Of a stretch of 6,582 nt of DNA, positions 1-4,444 are shown in pieces. The stretch lies in NCBI GenBank assembly GCA_035524675.1, contig DATKOK010000089.1, positions 1-6,582 on the forward strand, written 5' to 3'. Below the pieces are notes generated by a model. That model saw nothing but the letters and a program-made list of their open reading frames with translations. It was not told the origin of the DNA and ran no database searches. Within the stretch, counting starts at the first letter, position 1, and each line of letters begins with the position of its first letter. The stretch comes from FEN-987 sp035524675 (GTDB taxonomy: Archaea > Thermoproteota > Bathyarchaeia > 40CM-2-53-6). Made by a program: the position numbers and the translations under genes.

Positions 1-137
1 CCGACTCACCACTCCGCTACGAACTCTTGAAACATGACTTTTCAGTAGTCGACGGTTGCGTCCAGGTTCCGGAGGGACCGGGTTTAGGGATTGAGCTTAA
101 CGAGAAAACCATAGAGAAGTATCGGCTCGACAAGTGA
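1..137 (+). CDS. C-terminal fragment of a mandelate racemase/muconate lactonizing enzyme-family protein (enolase superfamily)
   Basis: The reading frame enters the window at its left edge (first full codon at base 3) and ends in TGA at 135-137, leaving 44 residues. The tail reads VVDGCVQVPEGPGLGIELNE followed by KTIEKYRLDK. This is the typical C-terminal capping segment of the MR/MLE branch of the enolase superfamily, where a short 'v.dG.v.vP.gPGLGiel' strand-turn closes the capping domain before the last helix. Family members are cytosolic Mg2+-dependent enzymes that abstract the proton alpha to a carboxylate, acting as sugar-acid dehydratases, racemases or cycloisomerases. The catalytic lysines and metal ligands lie upstream of the window, so the substrate cannot be named. 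Seen: the PGLG tail and the stop. Inferred: the family. An unrelated protein with a similar tail is possible but less likely. Confidence 0.75.
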   Translation, partial: DSPLRYELLKHDFSVVDGCVQVPEGPGLGIELNEKTIEKYRLDK

Positions 138-175
138 AATAGTGTTTAGGATTACATGAGACAAACCTCGCAATC

Positions 176-400
176 ATGTGCGCCATCGAACTGAACATTC
201 CATACAGCCGGGTATATTCATCCTACAACATCTTCAAGTCACAGCCGCCGGAAATGGCTAAGAAAATCATCTGGAAAACCTCGGCCATGTCGAAGAAGGA
301 AGCCGGGAAAAGCCGCAGCATCACGTGGATAATACTCAAATGCCTACGAAGGGGCATACGGTTACCCAGCGACATGTTCGTGGCTCCGGGCGAAGATTAG
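176..400 (+). CDS. Hypothetical 74-aa basic protein, possibly a truncated DNA-binding protein
   Basis: I do not recognise this ORF. It opens with ATG 38 bases after the preceding stop. The frame stays open upstream to a TAG at 140-142, but those codons contain no ATG, GTG or TTG. There is no Shine-Dalgarno sequence, and only a poor TATA-like stretch near 145-154. The protein is rich in Lys and Arg (a KKEAGKSRS segment near residues 40-48, then a helical ILKCLRRG segment near 53-60). It has no signal peptide and no convincing membrane span. The residue pattern resembles the helix-rich half of a nucleic-acid-binding protein, so it could be a small DNA-binding protein or the remnant of a longer ParB-like or HTH gene. 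That is a guess from composition. A T-tract just after the stop is consistent with a real transcript ending here. Coding status is uncertain. Confidence 0.4.
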   Translation: MCAIELNIPYSRVYSSYNIFKSQPPEMAKKIIWKTSAMSKKEAGKSRSITWIILKCLRRGIRLPSDMFVAPGED

Positions 401-417
401 TTCACTTTACCTACCCG

Positions 418-425
418 CCTTTTTT
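418..425 (+). terminator. T-tract after the 74-aa ORF
   Basis: Six consecutive T residues (420-425) follow a C-rich stretch 20 bases after the stop at 400. Archaeal RNA polymerase commonly terminates at short coding-strand T-tracts without a hairpin, so this could end the 74-aa ORF transcript. It is equally part of the upstream promoter sequence of the gene starting at 461. Confidence 0.35.
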
Positions 426-430
426 CAAGT

Positions 431-439
431 GATATACAT
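431..439 (+). promoter_or_regulatory. Archaeal TATA box for the 317-aa gene (leaderless or nearly so)
   Basis: GATATACAT is centred about 26 bases before the GTG at 461. That is the distance at which archaeal TBP/TFB promoters place the transcription start. The transcript would therefore begin at or within a few bases of the start codon, which agrees with the absence of a Shine-Dalgarno sequence. A T-rich stretch lies immediately upstream. The call rests on spacing and composition only. Confidence 0.5.
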
Positions 440-460
440 GCCACAATGTGGAATCTGTAA

Positions 461-1414
461 GTGAAACTTTCGCTCTGGATACTTCAAGAGGACGTCGTCA
501 GGGATCGCAAGCGAGCCCTCGCTAACCAAGTTGAAGCGTTATGGAATGCGAATTTCCGTAATCCGAAGGATATGGCTGATGTGATACGGTCTAGGTCTAA
601 GGAAACCCTAAAGCCGGGAGCTAACGAAGTTGCATTAGCTATTGACTTTCTGACTAAGGCGGGTAGAATCAAGAACGAACCGCCCAATCAAGTACCTACT
701 CAGCCTACTACCCCGGAGACTCCGCCTATTACCCCGCCTACTACTCCGGAGACTCAGCCTAGTACACAGATACCTAGTGCCCCGACATCGGCATCGACAC
801 CGGTATCGACATCGACAGCCAGCACGGGACCCTCCGATGTACCCGGCGCTATTGAAGTATTGGACTATGTGATACCCATATTGAGTGCCCATACGACTAT
901 GACGACACTCCGGAAGAAGATTGGATATGAGAAGGGAAAGGAATGGACATCGGTATTGAATTCGATTGTTAACCAAATAATACCCCTAGTTAATCGGCGG
1001 ACACCGCACAAGGCTATCTATGATACTATGCGGACTCTGTATGGATACTCCATGGGACAGTTAGTTGTATCCATATCGACACTGCCTCGACATAGTGATG
1101 GGACACTGGTTGAGGGGTGGGAAGATGCGGATTTGTGCTCAAATTTGAAGGCGAAGAAGAAACCGATGTCCCCGCCGGATAGCGAAACGGATAGCGAAGC
1201 GGATAAAAATCGGAGTGAAGGCGATAAGAAGGAGGGTACATCGGAGGGTACGCCGGATAGCAAACAGATAGTTGCGGAGGGTACGTCGGATAGCAAACAG
1301 ATAGTTGCAGACGATGCGCCTATTACCAGCAGGTCGCCTCTCAACTGGTTACCGCTCAATCCGAATGACCCTGACGATATTGCAATATACATAGAGCTAG
1401 TGGTCGTGTGTTGA
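461..1414 (+). CDS. Modular 317-aa protein: possible winged-helix N-terminus, Pro/Thr linker, helical middle domain, repeat-bearing acidic tail
   Basis: Not recognised as a named family. The start is GTG at 461, because a TAA (458-460) lies directly before it and a TATA box sits at leaderless distance. Residues 1-72 look like a small helical, winged-helix-like fold (NPKDMADVIRS, then PGANEVALAIDFL, TKAGRI). Residues 73-127 are a Pro/Thr/Ser linker with TTPET repeated and an alternating STSTAST run. Residues 128-207 form a second, probably helical domain. Residues 230-290 are hydrophilic and acidic, with DSETDSE and two copies of the 11-residue unit EGTxDSKQIVA (262-272, 273-283). The end, NPNDPDDIAIYIELVVVC, is hydrophobic with a terminal Cys. 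No signal peptide or clear membrane helix is visible, so a cytosolic nucleic-acid or protein scaffold role is the simplest inference. Confidence is high that it is a gene and low on function. Confidence 0.8.
   Translation: MKLSLWILQEDVVRDRKRALANQVEALWNANFRNPKDMADVIRSRSKETLKPGANEVALAIDFLTKAGRIKNEPPNQVPTQPTTPETPPITPPTTPETQPSTQIPSAPTSASTPVSTSTASTGPSDVPGAIEVLDYVIPILSAHTTMTTLRKKIGYEKGKEWTSVLNSIVNQIIPLVNRRTPHKAIYDTMRTLYGYSMGQLVVSISTLPRHSDGTLVEGWEDADLCSNLKAKKKPMSPPDSETDSEADKNRSEGDKKEGTSEGTPDSKQIVAEGTSDSKQIVADDAPITSRSPLNWLPLNPNDPDDIAIYIELVVVC
1244..1309 (+). repeat. In-frame 33-bp tandem repeat (two copies) in the acidic tail
   Basis: Two adjacent 33-base units (1244-1276 and 1277-1309) encode EGT-P/S-DSKQIVA. 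They differ at two positions only (CCG/TCG and GCG/GCA). A 12-base partial unit encoding EGTS precedes them at 1232-1243. Near-identity at the DNA level points to a recent duplication by slippage or unequal recombination. The unit is a multiple of three, so copy-number change would keep the frame. Confidence 0.85.
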
Positions 1415-1472
1415 TAGCGTGTTTGGATCACGATGACCCATTTTCGTGAGCATGAGACAACTTCGGCCCAGT

Positions 1473-1477
1473 AAAAA
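1473..1477 (-). terminator. T-tract downstream of the 45-aa zinc-finger gene
   Basis: On the minus strand a pyrimidine-rich stretch ending in five T residues lies about 50 bases after the stop of the small zinc-finger gene. It is a plausible archaeal hairpin-less terminator. The evidence is weak and based on the T-run alone. Confidence 0.3.
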
Positions 1478-1527
1478 GGTTAAGAGAAAGGATGGGAACC
1501 TGAGAGTGGGTACCTCGCTAGGACGCT

Positions 1528-1665
1528 CTAGCGTGGGCTCTCAGACTCGGGAGTTCCTGGGAACACGAGTGTTCCTTGACCCTTAGCGTTCATCTTAGCG
1601 TGTGACCGGAGTGCTTCCTCGCTTGGGAAACTGGCCCCACAGGAGCTACATTTGAATTCTGCCAT
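1528..1665 (-). CDS. 45-aa single C2H2-like zinc-finger protein
   Basis: A small gene read directly from the minus strand: ATG at 1665-1663, TAG at 1530-1528, 45 residues. It begins MAEFKCSSCGASFPSEEALR and continues SHAKMNAKG. Cys6-x2-Cys9-x12-His22 matches the first three ligands of a classical C2H2 finger, including the Phe at position 13 and Leu at 19 that pack the finger core. The expected fourth ligand four residues after His22 is Asn26, so the finger is incomplete or uses another ligand. The C-terminal half (GTLVFPGTPESESPR) is a short polar tail. A full Shine-Dalgarno sequence lies seven bases upstream, which strongly supports translation. Many archaea, Nitrososphaeria among them, encode stand-alone finger proteins of this size. 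The role is presumably nucleic-acid or protein binding in the cytosol. The gene is separated by 182 bases from the oxidoreductase gene upstream, so it is probably transcribed alone. Confidence 0.8.
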   Translation of the reverse strand: MAEFKCSSCGASFPSEEALRSHAKMNAKGQGTLVFPGTPESESPR

Positions 1666-1672
1666 TCGAATA

Positions 1673-1682
1673 CACCTCCTTA
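1673..1682 (-). promoter_or_regulatory. Consensus Shine-Dalgarno sequence of the 45-aa zinc-finger gene
   Basis: Minus-strand TAAGGAGGTG is fully complementary to the conserved CACCUCC-containing 3' end of 16S rRNA. A seven-base spacer separates it from the ATG. It is the strongest ribosome-binding site in the window, fixes the start codon, and implies a leadered mRNA, unlike the probable leaderless genes here. Confidence 0.8.
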
Positions 1683-1847
1683 CGACCAATGAAACCTACA
1701 GTTATGCTTCTTAGTAAATAACGCCCACGTACGCTTCTGAACAGATGAATAACACATGCAATTCAGGAGAATGCAATTGCAATAGTCAGTAGCGGGGTGC
1801 TACATCAATCAAACTCGCCCAGGAAGGAGTAAGGCTTTGTTAGTTGT

Positions 1848-2753
1848 TCATCGCTTCGTGGCCCGATAGAGTTTGAGAGCCTCGGTCAGCCGCTGGCGCG
1901 TTTCATGCGTATAAGGCTCGCATTGAAACATGATGTGCTGCACGCCGAGTTCTGCGTAGCCGCGCATTGCCGCTGTGATCTCCTGCACCGTGCCTGTAAG
2001 AGGATTGTCAAAGAAGACCGGTTTCTCTGCTTGGAGATCGGGGAACCAGAGGCCAATTAATGCCGTGACGCCAAGCGTCGCCGGGTCGCGTCCAATCGCG
2101 CGGCATGCGGCTCCGATCTTAGCGAACCGGTCGACCATCGTTTCAGGTCCGCCCATGTAGCCGGTGTTCCAGAGGTCGGCGTACTGTGCGGTCAATTTGA
2201 GCATGCGCGGGCCATCGCTCCCCACCATCAACGGGGGCCCCTCCAACCGCGGGCCGCGCGGCAGGTTCTCGCAGTTTCGTGCCTGATAATACCGTCCCGC
2301 GAAATCCACATGCCCTCCACGTAGCATTGGCTTGAGGATCTGCAAGGCCTCTTCAAAGCGGTCTACGCGATGATCGAATGGTAGCCCGAACGCCTGATAC
2401 TCCGGCTCGTTCCATCCCGCGCCCACGCCTAAGATCAAGCGGCCATGGCTCACCTCCTCCACGGCTGTCGCCATTTTCGCCAAGATCGCCGGGTTGCGGA
2501 AGGAATTGCACACCACCAGGGTGCCAAGCTCAACGCGCCTTGTCGCTTCAGCCAATGCCACAAGCATCGTCCATGACTCCCACATTCCCCGGGTAGGTTC
2601 ACCAGGTTTGCGATACATGAGGTGATCAGCGATCCAGATGCTATCGAAACCATCTGTTTCCGCCTGCTGCACGATTGCGCGGATACTATCATATGAGCGC
2701 GGGCTGTTGTTTTCCCGATCATTCGCCGTAAAGACCATCAGCCCGATCTTCAT
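1848..2753 (-). CDS. LLM-class F420- or flavin-dependent oxidoreductase (luciferase-like monooxygenase family)
   Basis: This 301-aa protein is full length for the bacterial luciferase-like superfamily, a TIM barrel of usually 280-350 residues. MKIGLMVFTANDR forms strand 1. GFDSIWIADHL (35-45) carries the conserved Asp-His around the cofactor site. ELGTLVVCNSFRNPAILAKM (75-94) is the barrel segment. GRLILGVGAGWNEPEYQAFG (104-123), followed by PFDHRVDRFEEAL, is the family signature. PPLMVGSDGPRMLKLTA (173-189) is the phosphate-binding strand. Members are cytosolic and use F420H2 or FMNH2 for redox or monooxygenation; the signature style favours the F420 type, and the substrate is unknown. The ATG has a GGAG eight bases upstream, inside the end of the preceding gene, and the three-base gap indicates co-transcription. 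The gene is visibly more GC-rich than its neighbours (39 of 60 in 2041-2100 against 23 of 60 in 3241-3300), which suggests transfer. Confidence 0.9.
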   Translation of the reverse strand: MKIGLMVFTANDRENNSPRSYDSIRAIVQQAETDGFDSIWIADHLMYRKPGEPTRGMWESWTMLVALAEATRRVELGTLVVCNSFRNPAILAKMATAVEEVSHGRLILGVGAGWNEPEYQAFGLPFDHRVDRFEEALQILKPMLRGGHVDFAGRYYQARNCENLPRGPRLEGPPLMVGSDGPRMLKLTAQYADLWNTGYMGGPETMVDRFAKIGAACRAIGRDPATLGVTALIGLWFPDLQAEKPVFFDNPLTGTVQEITAAMRGYAELGVQHIMFQCEPYTHETRQRLTEALKLYRATKR

Positions 2754-2756
2754 GAC

Positions 2757-3185
2757 TTATGCTCCGCATTCATTACTGCGCTGCTCGAGTTCAACCAGAT
2801 TTGGACTGATAGCTACGTAAGTTGCCTTCTTACTGTACATCTCGTATAGCTTCCCTGCCTCCACCAATCCGTTCACTAATCGTCGATAGACATCAATCGG
2901 CGTGGAACCGACCGCACGTGCATTGGCATCAGTCAACATGTCACTTGCATGAACCTTCGTTGTCAAGACGCTTCCATTCTTGGTCATGCGAATGCTAGGC
3001 AGCCCCTTCCAGCCTGATTCCTCGCCTGGGAAGAAGGCGAAGCCTTCAGCTCTTATCGAAGCTTGAAAACCAAGCTTAGAGAGAACGTTGACCAGCTTCT
3101 TCTGGAACTCGTCGGCCTTTCCTCCAATATCGATATACAAGTCTGCACTGTTCAGTTTCTGTTGGAGTTCTTCCACATCAACCAA
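2757..3185 (-). CDS. Hypothetical 142-aa soluble protein, upstream partner of the LLM oxidoreductase
   Basis: I do not recognise a family. TTG at 3185 is the first possible start after an in-frame TAA at 3224-3222; the GTG at codon 4 is an alternative. Neither has a Shine-Dalgarno sequence, and a TATA-like AT stretch at about 3222-3230 would give a short leader. Residues 1-40 alternate helix-forming and charged residues (VEELQQKLN, DEFQKKLVNVLSKLG). GFAFFPGEESGWKGLPSIRM looks like a beta-rich core. SDMLTDANARA, YRRLVNGLVEAGKLYEMY and the C-terminal stretch are probably helical. There is no signal peptide, membrane span or metal motif. It ends three bases before the oxidoreductase start, so the pair is probably expressed together. 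That suggests, but does not show, a functional link. Its codons look more like those of the surrounding genes than of the GC-rich oxidoreductase. Confidence 0.7.
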   Translation of the reverse strand: MVDVEELQQKLNSADLYIDIGGKADEFQKKLVNVLSKLGFQASIRAEGFAFFPGEESGWKGLPSIRMTKNGSVLTTKVHASDMLTDANARAVGSTPIDVYRRLVNGLVEAGKLYEMYSKKATYVAISPNLVELEQRSNECGA

Positions 3186-3231
3186 TATTCTCGCTGGCTC
3201 GATGCTCGTATCAGGAGAGCATTATTGAATG

Positions 3232-3810
3232 TTAAGGTTTAGCAATTGTATTTTCGGTAGTGTAATACCGATTTTCTTTGCCCTGGATTTTCGGAAGCAT
3301 TCGTTGGGGGAATGCCTCGATTATGTCGTTCTCGGGGGTCTTACGCTTCCATTCTGGAGGGTGCAGGTTCTCCATGTGACCAACTATCTCGTTATGTACC
3401 TCCATAGTGGTATGCCTATCGACACTTAGACCAGTACTGAAGTCACTACAGTAAGGGCATACGTAGATCATCGAGCGTCCAAGTCTCTTCCACTTCAACC
3501 TGGCAAGAAGATCCTTAGTATCTCTCGCAGTGGTAAGCTCTTTCACCTTATGCCGTTCCCTAAGATGTCTGATCATCCGTCCCTCTCCTGCTGTAGGATG
3601 CTTCCACATCTTGCGGAATTCCTCCCCGCACTCGATGCAGGCAAAGATGCCAAAGCCTCTTCTGAACGCGTCACCATAACTTCGCGAACATTGGAAGTAA
3701 TACTCTAGGTAATCGTCCACAGAGCTATTTTCCATCTCAGGTAAACGTCTCAACATGTCTCCAAGGTCTAGGCTGAATGATTTCATCCCACGTGTGGTAT
3801 AACTGGCCAT
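3232..3810 (-). CDS. 192-aa protein with two BED-like/C2H2 zinc fingers, putative DNA-binding regulator
   Basis: ATG at 3810 is preceded by GGTGAG with a five-base gap and by a TATA-like GATAATGAA about 27 bases away. Finger 1 is Cys58-x2-Cys61-x20-His82-x4-His87 (ACIECGEEF through HLRERH). Finger 2 is Cys118-x2-Cys121-x23-His145-x4-His150 (VCPYCSDF through HMENLH). Both have a longer Cys-His spacing than a classical C2H2 finger, closer to BED-type fingers, and both end in the same H-x4-H. A basic segment (LLARLKWKRLGR, 101-112) links them. Residues 10-50 are probably helical; the tail after 151 is Lys/Arg-rich. BED-like fingers usually bind DNA, so a transcription regulator or a protein of an integrated element is likely. 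The target is unknown. It sits divergently from the DUF3303 gene across a palindrome-rich spacer, which could contain its operator. A TAA stop lies 46 bases before the next gene. Confidence 0.8.
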   Translation of the reverse strand: MASYTTRGMKSFSLDLGDMLRRLPEMENSSVDDYLEYYFQCSRSYGDAFRRGFGIFACIECGEEFRKMWKHPTAGEGRMIRHLRERHKVKELTTARDTKDLLARLKWKRLGRSMIYVCPYCSDFSTGLSVDRHTTMEVHNEIVGHMENLHPPEWKRKTPENDIIEAFPQRMLPKIQGKENRYYTTENTIAKP

Positions 3811-3815
3811 TCAGA

Positions 3816-3821
3816 CTCACC
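3816..3821 (-). promoter_or_regulatory. Shine-Dalgarno sequence of the two-finger gene
   Basis: Minus-strand GGTGAG lies five bases before the ATG at 3810 and pairs with the CUCACC-like part of the 16S 3' end. It supports this start over the in-frame Met at codon 9. Confidence 0.5.
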
Positions 3822-3832
3822 ATCGGCCTGAG

Positions 3833-3841
3833 TTCATTATC
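3833..3841 (-). promoter_or_regulatory. TATA-like box of the two-finger gene
   Basis: Minus-strand GATAATGAA is centred about 27 bases upstream of the ATG. A transcript from here would have a very short leader, too short to include the whole GGTGAG site unless it starts slightly upstream. The two signals are therefore partly in tension, and the box is a weak call. Confidence 0.35.
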
Positions 3842-4074
3842 TACCCGAACATGTGGTTGCCTATAACTCGAGTGTAGGATTCGTTCACGTCACGCGTCTC
3901 AAAACTACGCGTATTACATCTGGGCTACACGTAGTACGCGTGAAATTACCTGAGATTGTGAAATGTCGAATCATTCACATCATCTAATAGATCGTGATCT
4001 GTATGCGCATTCCAAGCGGCTCGCACACAAAAGACTGATTAGTAGAAAGCAAGCGAGTGGCGTTGTGAGATCAC
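3842..4074. promoter_or_regulatory. Palindrome-rich divergent intergenic region
   Basis: No gene was found here. The stretch separates divergent genes and holds a set of symmetrical words. ACGCGT occurs three times (3892-3897, 3907-3912, 3936-3941). CACGCGT and ACGCGTG at 3891 and 3936 are inverted. CTACGCGTA (3905) and CTACACGTAG (3925) are near copies. TGTGAA (3957-3962) faces TTCACA (3974-3979). AGATC-GT-GATCT spans 3989-4000. TGTGAGATCACA overlaps the start of the DUF3303 gene. Such clustering is typical of operators for dimeric regulators, but binding is inferred. No clear TATA box for the plus-strand gene is visible; GATTAGTAG near 4037 is the best candidate. Confidence 0.45.
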
Positions 4075-4359
4075 ATGCTCTTCATGGTGATTGAGAAATT
4101 CAAGAACCGAAACGCTCGTGCCGTTTACCTTCGCTTCCGAGAACAAGGCCGAATGCTTCCGGACGGTTTGAAATACATCGACAGCTGGGTAGAGGCGAAT
4201 TTTGACCGTTGCTTCCAACTTGTGGAATGCGATGACCCGCGGCTCTTCCAACAGTGGGCTATCCGATGGCAAGACCTAATCGATCTTGAGATCATTCCTG
4301 TCGTGCCTTCAAAACAAACGGCAGAAGCAATCAATCCTTTCCTGCAGACAAATGCTTGA
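4075..4359 (+). CDS. DUF3303 domain-containing protein
   Basis: This 94-aa protein matches the small DUF3303 family over its whole length. It opens MLFMVIEKFKNRNARAVYLR, followed by FREQGRMLPDGLKYIDSW (the conserved 'F...GRMlPeGl.YvdSWv' block, residues 22-39), then CFQLVECDDPRLFQQW and RWQDLIDLEIIPVVPS. The family is a single ferredoxin-like alpha/beta fold related to dimeric alpha-beta barrel proteins. It is common in soil bacteria and archaea, and no enzymatic function is established. No signal peptide or membrane span is visible, so it is cytosolic. The ATG at 4075 fits the family N-terminus, and no Shine-Dalgarno sequence is evident. It is followed after 85 bases by the membrane-protein gene on the same strand, with a long hairpin between. 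Confidence 0.9.
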   Translation: MLFMVIEKFKNRNARAVYLRFREQGRMLPDGLKYIDSWVEANFDRCFQLVECDDPRLFQQWAIRWQDLIDLEIIPVVPSKQTAEAINPFLQTNA

Positions 4360-4374
4360 CTCAGCCCATATGGC

Positions 4375-4427
4375 TTGTCGACGTGTGTGTGGTTCTGATG
4401 GTGGGCGCACACACACGAAGACGACAA
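4375..4427 (+). repeat. Long GT/AC inverted repeat (two-part hairpin) between the DUF3303 and membrane-protein genes
   Basis: The inner arms CGTGTGTGTG (4382-4391) and CACACACACG (4408-4417) pair over ten bases around a 16-base loop. Outer arms TTGTCG (4375-4380) and CGACAA (4422-4427) add six pairs after a small asymmetric internal loop (one base against four). No T-tract follows, so it does not look like an intrinsic terminator. It could stabilise the upstream mRNA end, attenuate expression of the downstream gene, or act as a protein-binding site. The alternating purine-pyrimidine arms could also adopt Z-DNA. Confidence 0.75.
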
Positions 4428-4444
4428 AGGACCGCTAGTGAGTG

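Noticed and set aside
635..976. Minus-strand open frame rich in Arg and Cys opposite the Pro/Thr linker
   Set aside because: It is the antisense of the repetitive linker of the 317-aa gene; composition (RCRCRYRC) follows from the repeated TCGACA-like words, and no ribosome-binding site is present.
1018..1431. Minus-strand open frame of 137 codons with internal repeats
   Set aside because: Its repeats mirror the 33-bp duplication on the plus strand. The plus-strand frame has a promoter and a domain-like N-terminus, so this is a shadow.
1820..1832. Plus-strand Shine-Dalgarno-like AGGAAGGAGTAAGG
   Set aside because: Only a very short frame follows and it runs antisense into the oxidoreductase 3' end.
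3891..3942. Possible CRISPR or iteron array formed by the ACGCGT words
   Set aside because: The words are six bases long and irregularly spaced (15 and 29 bases), with no spacer-repeat pattern or Cas or replication gene nearby.
4125..4427. Minus-strand open frame with many Ser, Cys and His residues opposite DUF3303
   Set aside because: The plus strand encodes a complete recognised DUF3303 protein; the antisense frame has no motif with proper zinc-finger spacing.
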